The notes under the pieces: model-generated
The model's input: only the letters and a program-made list of their open reading frames with translations
Told to the model about the DNA's origin: nothing
Databases searched by the model: none
Position numbers and translations under genes: made by a program
Assembly (NCBI GenBank): GCA_030148665.1
Contig: JASBSZ010000034.1
Location: 1 to 59,797, forward strand
From: Alphaproteobacteria bacterium
Lineage (GTDB): Bacteria > Pseudomonadota > Alphaproteobacteria > Rhodobacterales > Rhodobacteraceae
Reading direction: 5' to 3'
DNA: 59,797 bases
Shown: piece by piece, positions 30,492 through 39,483 of the stretch
How positions within the stretch are numbered: the stretch's first letter is position 1
How the letters are laid out: the number at the start of each line of letters is the position of its first letter

Positions 30492-30648
30492 CATGGATTT
30501 TCGCTCCGACGACGAAGACGCAAACTGGCCTCCGCGAACCGAATGGATCGAAACCTCGTGTCTGGTCCTTCTGATCATTCTCGGCGGGGTCGCGGTGATC
30601 GTTGGTGCCCCCATCATCATCGAGGTGTTGCGGAGGCTCGCCGAATGA
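30475..30648 (+). CDS. Small single-span membrane protein, 57 aa
   Basis: MRQRPDMDFRSDDEDANWPP is polar and acidic. It is followed by one membrane segment, SCLVLLIILGGVAVIVGAPI, and a short tail IIEVLRRLAE. The stop overlaps the next start (ATGA), so it is part of the rightward operon. No family recognised; an early superinfection-related membrane protein is one possibility, a holin is unlikely from its location. Confidence 0.65.
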   Translation: MRQRPDMDFRSDDEDANWPPRTEWIETSCLVLLIILGGVAVIVGAPIIIEVLRRLAE

Positions 30649-30866
30649 CCATCAAGCCGATCCCGATATCGACCGCGCGCAACTGCGGACAGGCCGCAAA
30701 CGCGGTGCGGATCGCCATCATCGCCGTCGACGAAGATGGTCACTACTGCGTCACCACATGGGGGCGCACACGGGCCGACTGCGCTGGCGCCGCGAAATTC
30801 GCAGCCGGACGCCTCGCCGAGCTGGCGGTCGAGGCCCTGGCAAGAACAACAGGAGAAAAATCATGA
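30645..30866 (+). CDS. Hypothetical phage protein, 73 aa
   Basis: MTIKPIPISTARNCGQAANA opens a small alpha/beta unit with VRIAIIAVDEDGHYCVTTWG and a helix RLAELAVEALARTTG. Four-base overlaps with the genes on both sides. No family recognised. Confidence 0.65.
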   Translation: MTIKPIPISTARNCGQAANAVRIAIIAVDEDGHYCVTTWGRTRADCAGAAKFAAGRLAELAVEALARTTGEKS

Positions 30867-31186
30867 CAGACCTTGAAAAGACCATCCTCGCCTGCGCGAA
30901 GGCGCTCGAGGTCGCAAGCGTGGACGACGTGGAGGCCGCCACATGGGCGGTGAGTGACGACCAAATGGCCGAAGGCGAGCCCCTCGAAATAATCCTCGAC
31001 GGCATCCGCTTTGCCAAGCGCATGCAGGTACGCACCGACGCAGGCGGCACCGTCATGCATGTCGCATGGGGGGGCGGCGCACAGGTGACGCTGGAGGCTG
31101 AAGGCAAGGAAACCTTTCAGGATCTTGTGCGCGACCTTGTTGGCGGCGACGAGAAATCGCCAAAACCCGAGGAGACAGACCAATGA
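30863..31186 (+). CDS. Hypothetical phage protein, 107 aa
   Basis: Starts MTDLEKTILACAKALEVASV. It contains an acidic helical N-half, then IRFAKRMQVRTDAGGTVMHV and a C-terminal helix TFQDLVRDLVGGDEK. AGGAGA precedes the ATG. No family recognised. Overlaps its neighbours by 4 bp and is expressed with the early rightward chain. Confidence 0.65.
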   Translation: MTDLEKTILACAKALEVASVDDVEAATWAVSDDQMAEGEPLEIILDGIRFAKRMQVRTDAGGTVMHVAWGGGAQVTLEAEGKETFQDLVRDLVGGDEKSPKPEETDQ

Positions 31187-31401
31187 CTCGGCGACCCTCC
31201 CAGCGCCCCATCTATGTTCGCGTCTGCCGTAGCCAGGAGATGCTCGGCGTCCATCGCTCGACGGTCTATCGCTGGGCCGAGAAAGGCTGGATCAGGATCT
31301 ACAAGCGCGGCAATGTCGCCCTTGTCCGCCTGTCGGAGGTCGAAGCATTCCTCGAGGCGTCGCCACTGCACCAAAGCGAAACGCAGACGGTGGCGGGATG
31401 A
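31183..31401 (+). CDS. AlpA/excisionase-like helix-turn-helix protein
   Basis: 72 aa. MerR-like winged helix of the HTH-17/excisionase group: YVRVCRSQEMLGVHRSTVYR, WAEKGWIRIYKRGNVALVRL, SEVEAFLEASPLH. Such proteins direct integrase towards excision or act as activators. It lies near the right prophage end beside the tRNA-Thr attachment site, which suits an excisionase, but no integrase gene is in view. Four-base overlap with the previous gene. Confidence 0.75.
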   Translation: MTRRPSQRPIYVRVCRSQEMLGVHRSTVYRWAEKGWIRIYKRGNVALVRLSEVEAFLEASPLHQSETQTVAG

Positions 31402-31403
31402 CA

Positions 31404-31851
31404 TGGATCCACGTCCCCCTCGCAACGGATTGTCGCTCGCGGCCGGAGCCGGTGGCCTTGATATGGGCCTCATGCTCGTCGAGCCAGGGTTCGAGACGCG
31501 ATGCTGGGCTGAATGGGACGGGGGGAGCCGCGAGAACGGATCATCGCCGCCCAACGCGCCGGCACCGATCTGGGACGACGTGCGAACGTTCGATGGGCAA
31601 CCTCTGCGGGGCGCGATCGACACGATCCTTGTCAATACCCCTGCCAGCCATTCAGCGCCGCCGGCAAGCGCCTCGGCGAGCGAGTATCTGAGATCGAGCG
31701 CGAACGCGCAGCGAGGCAGGAGGCGGAAAATATCGTTGAGAAACTGCGGCGGAAAGCCCAGCGCCGACAGGAATTCATCGATTCCCTGATGCGCCAGAAC
31801 AAGAGTCTGTGTGCTGAGCTCCGGCGTCTGAGGGCGACAGTAAGGGTGTGA
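31404..31851 (+). pseudogene. Broken C5-cytosine DNA methyltransferase fragment fused to a coiled-coil tail
   Basis: The frame from ATG 31404 begins MDPRPPRNGLSLAAGAGGLD, the AdoMet motif I region of Dcm-type enzymes, and includes APAPIWDDVRTFDGQPLRGA. Pieces of the same protein appear in another frame: RERIIAAQRAG (near 31531) and PCQPFSAAGKRLGE (near 31636, motif IV with the catalytic Cys). Frame changes are therefore needed to read it, and nothing of motifs VI-X follows. After GKRLGE the frame continues as an unrelated helical sequence, EIERERAARQEAENIVEKLR, ending at 31851. A decayed gene joined to part of a phage gene is the simplest explanation. Confidence 0.75.
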
Positions 31852-31854
31852 CGG

Positions 31855-32190
31855 ATGAAATCTTTTCCAGCCATCGCCTCTATCGTCGAGAAGCACAAGA
31901 AAGGCTGCGTCCTGGATGTCTCTATTGATGGAATCATGTTCAAGCTCGGCGCTCTGCGCGTAATCGCGTCAACGGGCATGGAGTGGGACCGTGTTTCTGT
32001 CTCCACGGCACAGCGATTGCCGCAATACGCCGAGATGAAACACGTCAAGAGGATCTGCTTCAGGGCGGACGAATGGGCAGTCGAATATCACGCGCCGATC
32101 CAGGACCATGTCAATGTGCATCCTTTCACCTTGCACCTGTGGCGCCCGCGTGCCGAAACCTTTCCGATTCCGCCGAAAATTCTGGTATGA
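31855..32190 (+). CDS. Conserved phage hypothetical protein (DUF7694-like)
   Basis: 111 aa, MKSFPAIASIVEKHKKGCVL onward. Features typical of a common phage family: GMEWDRVSVSTAQRLPQYAE, KRICFRADEWAVEYHAPIQD, and HVNVHPFTLHLWRPR. Function unknown. It is the last intact gene before the attachment site. The 175 bp to the tRNA (32191-32365) contain only an unremarkable short frame and no recognisable gene. Confidence 0.7.
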   Translation: MKSFPAIASIVEKHKKGCVLDVSIDGIMFKLGALRVIASTGMEWDRVSVSTAQRLPQYAEMKHVKRICFRADEWAVEYHAPIQDHVNVHPFTLHLWRPRAETFPIPPKILV

Positions 32191-32365
32191 TGCGATGCCG
32201 ATCACGCTGAAGGTCCTACCGAATCTGATGGTCGACGCGCACACGGATCATTACATCGGCGTCAGCACCAGCGCCCTGCGATTGAACTATCGCGATTCGA
32301 ATGTGGGGCCAGATGTGGGGCTAGCTGGCGACACTGCAAATTTTCCTAATAATTTCAAAGGAAAG

Positions 32366-32441
32366 TGGTGCCGGTGATAGGACTCGAACCTACGACCCCA
32401 TCATTACGAATGACGTGCTCTACCAGCTGAGCTACACCGGC
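32366..32441 (-). tRNA. tRNA-Thr (CGT); probable prophage attachment site
   Basis: 76 nt including CCA. Acceptor GCCGGTG/CACCGGC, D-arm GCTC/GAGC, anticodon arm CGTCA TTCGTAA TGATG, T-arm GTAGG/CCTAT around TTCGAGT. Its 3' end faces the prophage, the usual arrangement when an element integrates into the 3' end of a tRNA gene and restores it. Confidence 0.95.
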
Positions 32442-32489
32442 ACGGGGCGCTAGATAACAAGGAAACTTGCCGAGCGGTAGCCCAAAAAA

Positions 32490-34079
32490 TCACGATTTTT
32501 CGTCCCGCGCCTGGGGAACTATGTGCGGATCGCCAAGGATTCCGTCCAGATCTTCGGATTGTTCCACGTTGATCTCGTCGTCATGGGGCACGGGCGGGGC
32601 GGGGCGCTCGTCAATGACTTCGGCAATTTCGGCGGGCGGCGATTCGGTTGTCGATTCCGAAGGGGTTTCGGCCTCGGAACCGGTATCGTCGGTCTTGTCC
32701 TCGATTGCGCCGACAATCAGTGGCAGCATGTCCGTGGTGCCGGCGCTGGTCTGGGCCGAAGGTGGGGGAACTTCCCAGGAAAGGGTGTCGAAACCGCCAC
32801 AGTTTTCGCAGATCGGTACCCATTCGGCATGGATGTGATGGCAGTTGCCACATATCCACTGAGGCCCCCGCGAGGCGCTCAGCGCCTTGGCCAGCCAACC
32901 GCGAACAACCTCGTCCGGGGCACCTTCGCCGCGTTCGATCGCCGCCATGATGGTCAGCGCGCGGATGGTCGGATCGGTTTCGGCCAGATCCCCCATCGCC
33001 TTGCGGGCGGCGGGGAAATCGCCGGCCACGATGGCCAGCTCGGCTTCCAGCATCCTTGTCTCGGGATGATCCGGTTTCAGTTTCAGCAGCGGCTGGAAAC
33101 GCTTGCGTCGCTCTTGGGGTGTTTCGTCGGGTTGAAGCTCGGCAAAGGCAGCCGCCAGATCGGGGTGGGGCTGTACGCTCCAGGCCTTTTTCAGAACCGC
33201 AACGGCCTTGCGTGGGGCATTGTTCAACGCGTGCATCTCGGCCGCCAGTACAGCCGCGGGAATCAGGTCGGGAGACAGACGATTCGCCTGCAGGGCCGCG
33301 ATGCGCCCGGCCTCGATGTCGCCGGCCTCGATCCGTTCACGGGCATCTGCCAGCGCCAGCACCGCATCGCGCCGGGCATGGACATCCTTGGGCAGCACCT
33401 TTGCGCGCAGCTTGGCCTGCAGGGTCTGGCGGGCACCCTTCCAGTCATGCTTGCGCGATTGCAGGGCAAACAACGTGTCCAGCGTGCCTTTGTGTCGGGG
33501 ACGCAGGGCAAAGGCCTTTTGCGCCAGCTTCAGGGCCGTGTCGGTATCGCCTTCGGCCAGTTTCTGTTTCAGGATGCCGCTGATGCCCACAAAACGGGTT
33601 TTCTCGTCAGCCAGAAGTTTCTTGTAATATTCCTGCGCCCTTTTCGTGTCGCCCGTCATCTCGGCCGCCTGGGCACTGATCAGCAGGGTCAGCTCGGGTC
33701 TGCGCAGAAACTTGTCTGCCTTGGCCGCCTTGGCCAGCGCAACCCGCCCCTCGCCCGAGGCCAGCGCCATCAGCCCCTCGGCCAGCGCATTGAACCCCTT
33801 GCGTTCCCGATTGCGGTCGAAATAGCGGCTGATTGCGGTTTCGTCGCCATTCAGAAACCGCACCACCGCCATCAGCAGCCCGATCAGGCGAAAGATCAGC
33901 CATCCGGCCAGCAGGATCAGCAGGATCGCGATGATCGCCGTCAACGGGGTCACGGTGAACTCGATGGTCCCGATGGCAACGCGCACCTCGCCGCCGACAT
34001 CGATGACATACGACGCGCCAAGGGTGACAGCCGCCACTGCGGCAACGAACAGGATAATCCTGACGAGGGACCAGATCAT
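32490..34079 (-). CDS. hemY: HemY-like tetratricopeptide membrane protein
   Basis: 529 aa. Two membrane spans in the first 70 residues (LVRIILFVAAVAAVTLGASY; LTAIIAILLILLAGWLIFRL), the HemY_N layout, followed by TPR-type helices (AKAAKADKFLRRPELTLLIS; AQEYYKKLLADEKTRFVGIS). Near residue 420 a zinc-ribbon CGNC...CENC pair is present, and the C-terminus is acidic. It sits after hemD and a mitofilin-like gene with a 4-bp overlap, the usual alphaproteobacterial order. A link to tetrapyrrole synthesis is inferred from context; the protein is not the protoporphyrinogen oxidase also called HemY. Confidence 0.88.
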   Translation of the reverse strand: MIWSLVRIILFVAAVAAVTLGASYVIDVGGEVRVAIGTIEFTVTPLTAIIAILLILLAGWLIFRLIGLLMAVVRFLNGDETAISRYFDRNRERKGFNALAEGLMALASGEGRVALAKAAKADKFLRRPELTLLISAQAAEMTGDTKRAQEYYKKLLADEKTRFVGISGILKQKLAEGDTDTALKLAQKAFALRPRHKGTLDTLFALQSRKHDWKGARQTLQAKLRAKVLPKDVHARRDAVLALADARERIEAGDIEAGRIAALQANRLSPDLIPAAVLAAEMHALNNAPRKAVAVLKKAWSVQPHPDLAAAFAELQPDETPQERRKRFQPLLKLKPDHPETRMLEAELAIVAGDFPAARKAMGDLAETDPTIRALTIMAAIERGEGAPDEVVRGWLAKALSASRGPQWICGNCHHIHAEWVPICENCGGFDTLSWEVPPPSAQTSAGTTDMLPLIVGAIEDKTDDTGSEAETPSESTTESPPAEIAEVIDERPAPPVPHDDEINVEQSEDLDGILGDPHIVPQARDEKS

Positions 34080-35575
34080 TTCGCTTCTTTCTGCTGGCCG
34101 GTCTTGAGGGCCGATTCAAATGTCTCGAGGGCTGTCTGGACAGCCAGGCGCCTGTTTGCGGCATCCAGCCAGTCGCGCATCTCGGCCGCGCCTGCGGGGG
34201 GCAGGGTCTGAACCAGATCGATCGCCTTTTTCAGCTGACCCGCCCTCAGCGCAGCCTCGGCGCGGGAAAGAATCGCATCCGGGTCGTTACCCTGTCGCGG
34301 GGCCAGTGAACGTGCGCCGATCTGCGCCTTCAGCCAAGCCTGAAACCGTTCCCACCTGCCGCCATTTGCCTGGGCCTCGATCGACGCCTTCAGTGCCCGG
34401 CGCGCTGCTGGCGGGAAATCCTGTTCCAGCTGCGCCATGGTTGGCACGCCCGTTTTCGCGCCCGTTTTCAGGGCCTCCGGGATCTGGACCGCCGCATCGC
34501 GCGCGAGGGTCCCCAGCAGCTGTCCATAGGCGCGCCCGGTGTCGATTGCCGCACGCAGGCGTTCGCGCATCCTGGTCAGCTCGGCGGTCCTGGCGGCCTC
34601 CTGCGCGGCCTGGCTCAACTCGGCAACCTTTTTCTGCGCCGAGGCCAGCCGGTCGTTGACCGCCGTTGAAACCTTGTCGATCTGGCGGGCCAGGGCCTCG
34701 CGGGTCGCGGCCTCGTCCTGCAGCTGCTTTTTCAGCGAATCGATCTGGCTCTGTATCCGATCGACGAATTCGGCCCCGGCATTGCCGACCGTCGCCACCC
34801 CTGAAACCGCCTTGTCCTGAAGGGAACTGATCTCGCGGGAAAGTGCGGCCAGCCTCTTTTCGGCCTCGCCAAGACGGCTGCCCAGATCGCCCGATTGCCT
34901 GTCCAGCGCCTTGCGCAGGGAATCGACCGCGGCCTGCATCCGCGCCAGCGCCGTATCCTCAGGACGGGCCTCGAGCGCGGACACCCGTTTTTCCAGCGCA
35001 TCCAGCCGGGCCGACGTCTGCTGTTTCAGCGCGGCAATCTCGGCCCCGCGATCGGGCGGAGGCGGAGGCGTCAGATATTCCGACAGCCCATAGCCAAACA
35101 CCGCCGCGACCACCCCGCCGGTGACAAAACCGACAAAGGGAATCAGCCCGCGCCCCGACCCCCATGCGGCAGGGCGCCGGTCACGGGCCTCGGACATGGT
35201 GATCTCGGGTTCCGAGGCCGGCGCGGATCCGTCCGACCTATCCCCGTTTTCCGGCGTCGCGGCAGGCTGTGCGGTATCATCCCCTTTGACCGCGTCGGAT
35301 TCCGGTTGCCGGTCCTGCCCGGCGTCATCGCCACCGGGCCCCTCATGTGCCTCGGTTTCGACCGCGCCATTGTCGGGGGTGGTCTCGTCGGGGGTGATTT
35401 CGACGGCCTCGCCTTCTATCACCACCGGAGTGTCATGTTCTTCCCGTTTCGGCGATTTCGCGGGCGCAACGATTTCCGTATCTTCCACAATACCGGATCC
35501 GGCCCCGGACCCATCCGAGCCTTTGGACTTGCGCGGCTTCCTGCCTGATCGGGACGGGGGTTTTCCGGTTGCCAC
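34076..35575 (-). CDS. Mitofilin/Mic60-like inner-membrane protein
   Basis: 499 aa. A long acidic, disordered N-terminus (residues 1-135), one membrane span (about 140-162, LIPFVGFVTGGVVAAVFGYG), a coiled coil (about 175-330) with repeated heptads (LDALEKRVSALEARPED), and a conserved C-terminal helical domain (GAAEMRDWLDAANRRLAVQT). This matches alphaproteobacterial Mic60 homologues (COG4223), encoded beside haem genes and thought to shape intracytoplasmic membranes. The stop overlaps the hemY start by 4 bp. Confidence 0.85.
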   Translation of the reverse strand: MATGKPPSRSGRKPRKSKGSDGSGAGSGIVEDTEIVAPAKSPKREEHDTPVVIEGEAVEITPDETTPDNGAVETEAHEGPGGDDAGQDRQPESDAVKGDDTAQPAATPENGDRSDGSAPASEPEITMSEARDRRPAAWGSGRGLIPFVGFVTGGVVAAVFGYGLSEYLTPPPPPDRGAEIAALKQQTSARLDALEKRVSALEARPEDTALARMQAAVDSLRKALDRQSGDLGSRLGEAEKRLAALSREISSLQDKAVSGVATVGNAGAEFVDRIQSQIDSLKKQLQDEAATREALARQIDKVSTAVNDRLASAQKKVAELSQAAQEAARTAELTRMRERLRAAIDTGRAYGQLLGTLARDAAVQIPEALKTGAKTGVPTMAQLEQDFPPAARRALKASIEAQANGGRWERFQAWLKAQIGARSLAPRQGNDPDAILSRAEAALRAGQLKKAIDLVQTLPPAGAAEMRDWLDAANRRLAVQTALETFESALKTGQQKEAK

Positions 35576-35661
35576 TGTACTAGATCCTTTCCCAGCGAAA
35601 CGCCGACACAGGCTGTTAGATATGTCACCAGTCAGCCTGCCACAAGTAACAGAAAGTCGCG

Positions 35662-36378
35662 TCAGACGATTGTGGCGATTTCCCGCTCGACAGATTCCGA
35701 ATCGGGTCGATGTGCAATCCTGACCTCGCGAAAGACTGTGGCATCGACCTGTGCGGCCACTTTTCGACTGATACAGACGACCTGCGTAGCAGAGGTATCC
35801 AGCCCCTGAACCCCCTCGACGAACAAGGCCGCCGACCGCGGCGAAAATAGTGGCACGATGACCCGCCTCGTACCGTCGAACAGGGCGCGTGCGACGGGCG
35901 TCAGGGGCACGGAAAGCTGCTCGTAAACCACGGCCTCGCGTGCAATCAGACCCGCGTCCCGCAGCATTTTCACAAGAGGCCGGGCAACCTTTCTGCCCCG
36001 CAGATACAGAAACGCCTCTTGTGTCCCCTGCGCCACCTGCTGCGCCAGAGCCACCAGATCATCGACCGTGCCGGAGGCCGAGCGAACCGTCATGCCCACA
36101 TCATTCGCCACCTGCGCGGTGCGATCCCCCACACACAGGGCGGGGATATCGCGCCGCTCTGACAGCGCCGCAAACCCCCTGACCCCGTTGGCCGAGGTAA
36201 ACAGCAACCAGCCTACCCCCTGCAATGAAAGATCGGCCTTCAGCAGCCTGATCTCAAGCAGCGGGGACTGGATGATATTGATCGACTCGCCAAATCTGGC
36301 CTTCAGGCGTGCGGAAAATGCCTGCCCCTGCGCCCGGGGCCGCGTCACCAGGACATATGTGCCGGGATTGCCTGCCAT
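35662..36378 (-). CDS. hemD: Uroporphyrinogen-III synthase
   Basis: 238 aa from ATG 36378 ([20 protein letters not shown]); in-frame codons upstream run into the divergent tsaD control region. Converts hydroxymethylbilane to uroporphyrinogen III in haem, sirohaem and bacteriochlorophyll synthesis. HemD features: VTRP at the start, [12 protein letters not shown] (about 70-82), [16 protein letters not shown] (about 94-109), [17 protein letters not shown], and [13 protein letters not shown]. It lies 86 bp upstream of the mitofilin-like gene and diverges from tsaD with 49 bp between starts. Confidence 0.9.
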   Translation of the reverse strand: MAGNPGTYVLVTRPRAQGQAFSARLKARFGESINIIQSPLLEIRLLKADLSLQGVGWLLFTSANGVRGFAALSERRDIPALCVGDRTAQVANDVGMTVRSASGTVDDLVALAQQVAQGTQEAFLYLRGRKVARPLVKMLRDAGLIAREAVVYEQLSVPLTPVARALFDGTRRVIVPLFSPRSAALFVEGVQGLDTSATQVVCISRKVAAQVDATVFREVRIAHRPDSESVEREIATIV

Positions 36379-36427
36379 GGGCACAGGTGTTACCTGCCAC
36401 CATGACCCGTGGCAAGAAGATGCGTCG

Positions 36428-37528
36428 ATGAAACGGAACCTCACCATCCTGGGGCTGGAAAGCAGCTGCGACGACACCGCCGCCGCCATCCTGCGGCAGA
36501 GCGGCGATGATCAGCCGGTCGTGCTGTCATCGGTCGTCTATGGCCAGACGGAACTGCACGCCGATTTCGGCGGCGTGGTGCCCGAGATTGCCGCCCGCGC
36601 CCATGCCGAAAAGCTCGACCTCTGTGTCGAAGAGGCCCTGCATCGCGCGCGCCTGAGCCTGCGCGACATCGACGCCATCGCCGTGACCGCCGGGCCGGGG
36701 CTGATCGGCGGCGTGCTGGCAGGTGTCATGTGTGCCAAGGGCCTTGCTGCCGGGGCCGGGCTGCCGCTGATCGGGGTCAATCATCTTGCAGGCCACGCAC
36801 TGACACCGCGCCTTTCGGACGATCTGCAATACCCCTATCTGATGTTGCTTGCATCCGGCGGGCATTGCCAGTTTCTTGTCGTGCGCGACCAGGACGATTT
36901 CACCCGCCTTGGCGGTACCATCGACGACGCCCCCGGCGAGGCCTTCGACAAGACGGCGCATCTGCTGGGCCTGCCCCAGCCCGGCGGCCCCACGGTCGAG
37001 GCCGCTGCCGAACGGGGCGATGAAAAGCGGTTTGATTTCCCCCGCCCCCTGCTCGATCGCAAGGGGTGCGACATGTCCTTTTCGGGGCTGAAAACGGCGC
37101 TGCTGCGGGCCCGCGACGCGCTGATACAACAGCAGGGCGGGCTAAGGAAACAGGACGTGGCCGATCTTGCGGCCTCGTTTCAGGCGGCCGTGCGCGATGT
37201 GATGGTCGAAAAGGCCCGCCGCGCCCTGAGGTATTTCCGCGACCAGACCGGCGCCAACCCCAGCGCGCTGGCCGTTGCCGGGGGGGTTGCCGCCAATCGC
37301 AGCATCCGCGCCGCCCTTGAACAGCTGTGCGAATCCGAGGGGCTGCGCTTTACCGCCCCGCCGCTGCAATACTGCACCGACAACGCCGCCATGATCGCGC
37401 TGGCGGGGCTTGAAAGATACCGCGCCGGCCAGATCGACGACATGACACTGGCCGCCCGCCCACGCTGGCCGCTGGACCAGACCAGCGCGCCGATGCTGGG
37501 AGGCGGCAAGAAGGGGGCCAAGGCATGA
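36428..37528 (+). CDS. tsaD: tRNA N6-adenosine threonylcarbamoyltransferase TsaD
   Basis: 366 aa. Transfers the threonylcarbamoyl group to A37 of ANN-decoding tRNAs with TsaB and TsaE. Signatures: [16 protein letters not shown] at the start, [14 protein letters not shown] (87-100), metal-binding His119 and His123 in [22 protein letters not shown], and [16 protein letters not shown] near 280. The ATG at 36428 is chosen because homologues start MKRNLTILG; the open frame extends upstream into the hemD promoter. Overlaps gpsA by 4 bp. Confidence 0.97.
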   Translation: MKRNLTILGLESSCDDTAAAILRQSGDDQPVVLSSVVYGQTELHADFGGVVPEIAARAHAEKLDLCVEEALHRARLSLRDIDAIAVTAGPGLIGGVLAGVMCAKGLAAGAGLPLIGVNHLAGHALTPRLSDDLQYPYLMLLASGGHCQFLVVRDQDDFTRLGGTIDDAPGEAFDKTAHLLGLPQPGGPTVEAAAERGDEKRFDFPRPLLDRKGCDMSFSGLKTALLRARDALIQQQGGLRKQDVADLAASFQAAVRDVMVEKARRALRYFRDQTGANPSALAVAGGVAANRSIRAALEQLCESEGLRFTAPPLQYCTDNAAMIALAGLERYRAGQIDDMTLAARPRWPLDQTSAPMLGGGKKGAKA

Positions 37529-38496
37529 GCCGCATCACCGTGGCGGGCGCCGGTGCATTCGGCACCGCACTGGCGGCCTCGCTGGCCCGCGACGGGCGCG
37601 AGGTTGCCCTGTGGGCGCGCGACGCGCAGGCGGCTGGCGAGATGCAGGAAACCCGCGAAAACGCCCGGCATCTGGCGGGTATCCCGCTGCCCGAAAACCT
37701 GACGATCACCGCCGACACCGAAGCGCTGGCGACCGCCGAAACCATCCTTCTGACGGTGCCGACCCAGAAACTGCGCGGCTTTCTGAACGACCACCGCGCC
37801 AGCCTGACCGGCAAGACCTGCGTGTTGTGCTGCAAGGGAATCGAAACCGGAACCGGCCTGCTGCCCGCGCAGATCCTGCGCGAAGCCCTGCCGGACAGCC
37901 GGGCCGCCATCCTGACCGGCCCCGGCTTTGCTGCCGAGATCGCCCGCGGCCTGCCGACGGCGCTGACGCTTGCGACCGCGCCCGGCGAACATGGCACCGC
38001 GCTGCAACGCCTGCTTTCGACCCGCTCGATCCGCCTGTATCTGTCTCATGACATGACCGGCGCACAGCTGGGTGGTGCCCTGAAAAACGTGATCGCCATT
38101 GCCTGCGGTATCAGCATCGGCCGCAATCTGGGCGAAAGCGCCCGCGCCGCCCTGATGACGCGCGGCTATGCCGAAATGCAACGCCTTGCCGTTGCTCTGG
38201 GTGCCCGGCGCGAAACCCTTGCCGGGCTCAGCGGGCTGGGCGATCTGGCGCTGACCTGCACATCGGAAAAATCGCGCAACTTCTCGCTTGGGCTGACGCT
38301 GGGCAGAGGTGGCGAAAGACAGACGGGCACTACCTTCGAAGGCGCCGCCACCGCGCAGGCCAGCCTGACATTGGCCGGACCCCTGGAAATCGAGCTGCCC
38401 ATCGCCCGCATCGTGGCAGACGTTCTGGCTCATCGCTGCAACATTGAACAGGCGGTTGCCGCGCTGCTGTCGCGCCCGCTAAGGTCGGAAAACTGA
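37525..38496 (+). CDS. gpsA: Glycerol-3-phosphate dehydrogenase [NAD(P)+]
   Basis: 323 aa. Reduces dihydroxyacetone phosphate to sn-glycerol 3-phosphate for phospholipid synthesis. N-terminal Rossmann motif [28 protein letters not shown] near 89, [31 protein letters not shown], and the conserved [20 protein letters not shown] around 190-210, with the catalytic Lys in ALKN. Cytoplasmic. Directly coupled to tsaD, a pairing common in Rhodobacteraceae. Confidence 0.96.
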   Translation: MSRITVAGAGAFGTALAASLARDGREVALWARDAQAAGEMQETRENARHLAGIPLPENLTITADTEALATAETILLTVPTQKLRGFLNDHRASLTGKTCVLCCKGIETGTGLLPAQILREALPDSRAAILTGPGFAAEIARGLPTALTLATAPGEHGTALQRLLSTRSIRLYLSHDMTGAQLGGALKNVIAIACGISIGRNLGESARAALMTRGYAEMQRLAVALGARRETLAGLSGLGDLALTCTSEKSRNFSLGLTLGRGGERQTGTTFEGAATAQASLTLAGPLEIELPIARIVADVLAHRCNIEQAVAALLSRPLRSEN

Positions 38497-38520
38497 CCGC
38501 GGCAAGATCTGGGGGGATAC

Positions 38521-38958
38521 ATGGCTTACTGGCTGTTCAAATCGGAACCTTCGACCTGGAGCTGGCAAGACCAGCTTGCCAAAGGCGAGGCCGGCGAAGA
38601 ATGGGACGGGGTGCGCAACTATCAGGCCCGCAACAACATGCGGCTGATGAAGGTGGGTGACCGTGGCTTTTTCTATCACTCGCAAAAGGAAAAGGCGATC
38701 GTCGGCATTGTCGAGGTCATCGCCGAGGCCCATCCCGACAGCACCACCGATGATGCGCGCTGGGAATGCGTCGATATCAAGGCGGTGCAGTCGCTGCCGC
38801 GCCCGGTGACGCTGGCCATATGCAAGCAGGATCCCCGCCTTGCCGACATGGTGCTGGTGAACAACTCGCGCCTGTCGGTGCAACCCGTGACGGAACAGGA
38901 GTGGCAGGTGATCTGCGAACTCGGCGGCCTGGCATCGGATTCGGGCCGAGGCGCGTGA
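38521..38958 (+). CDS. EVE domain protein
   Basis: 145 aa, single EVE domain related to PUA/YTH folds that bind modified bases. Hallmarks: MAYWLFKSEPSTWSWQDQLA, EWDGVRNYQARNNMRLMKVG, DRGFFYHSQKEKAIVGIVEV, and VNNSRLSVQPVTEQEW. The partner nucleic acid is unknown; in bacteria such proteins are linked to tRNA or modified-DNA recognition. It follows gpsA by 24 bp with GGGGGGAT-type ribosome site and probably ends the tsaD operon. Confidence 0.92.
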   Translation: MAYWLFKSEPSTWSWQDQLAKGEAGEEWDGVRNYQARNNMRLMKVGDRGFFYHSQKEKAIVGIVEVIAEAHPDSTTDDARWECVDIKAVQSLPRPVTLAICKQDPRLADMVLVNNSRLSVQPVTEQEWQVICELGGLASDSGRGA

Positions 38959-39078
38959 CCTTCCCGCCGCCTGCACTGTCGCTCTCATTACCTAGTGAGC
39001 GGCATATGACGGGGCCGATGCTTGGGACGTGGTGGAAATGAAATGCGCATCATTCAACCAACTGCCGAATGAAGAGCG

Positions 39079-39208
39079 CGCGCCCGCCTTTGGGGGCGAG
39101 GTCGGGCGCGAACCGGATCGCACGCGATCCGGGGGATGAGAATTGAATGTGGCGAACGTCGGATTCGGGTAACCGGGTTCCGAGGGCCCCGGCGAACCGG
39201 GACCCTCG
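39079..39208. repeat. Three-hairpin structured gene-free element between the EVE gene and trpB
   Basis: In the 525-bp gene-free stretch 38959-39483 three strong inverted repeats follow one another: CGCGCCCG/CGGGCGCG (39079-39086, 39103-39110), CCGGATCG/CGATCCGG with CACG loop (39113-39132), and an 11-bp arm pair CGAGGG-C-CCCGG/CCGGG-A-CCCTCG with CGAA loop (39181-39208). Short ORFs crossing it on both strands look like by-products of the repeats. It could be a dispersed intergenic repeat or an RNA leader. The remaining 275 bp before trpB show nothing clear. Confidence 0.6.
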
Positions 39209-39483
39209 ACCACCCCACGTGCGCTCCACCACACGCTTATGATATCAGTCCCGGCCATCCTGGCCCGTGCAATCGACAATAGGCGCGCCGGGCGTCTGCG
39301 GCAAATGTGAAATTCCGACAATTTTATCGAACGCCCCGTCGGCACCGATGTCCTTCATGCCGATCATGAGGCCAGACACCCCTCTTGCGACATAAAATTT
39401 CCCGCCCGGCGGAATTCCCGCTTGTAGTTCGGGAAAATTTTTGCCCAGATCAACAAAACAACAACAGGAGGGACAGACCACAC

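Larger units (their letters stand above)
1..32365. mobile_element. Temperate lambda-like prophage, right-hand part; left end outside the window
   Basis: A continuous set of phage genes: late head and tail genes, terminase, SSB and replication genes, a repressor with operators, and early small genes. They end next to the 3' end of a tRNA-Thr gene whose own sequence is intact. The late module is entirely on the minus strand, apart from a rhodanese/YnfA pair. No integrase or lysis gene is visible, so these probably lie beyond the left edge. The right boundary is inferred from the tRNA; the attachment core cannot be defined without the left junction. Confidence 0.9.

Noticed and set aside
30475..30648. 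Holin for host lysis
   Set aside because: One membrane span and acidic N-terminus are compatible, but it lies in the early rightward operon with no endolysin nearby.
32523..34211. 562-codon plus-strand frame
   Set aside because: Exact antisense shadow of the hemY-like gene, with no ribosome site or recognisable fold.
39050..39232. Short ORF ending in a segment resembling annotated hypothetical proteins
   Set aside because: It runs straight through the three-hairpin element; annotated look-alikes are probably translations of the same repeat.
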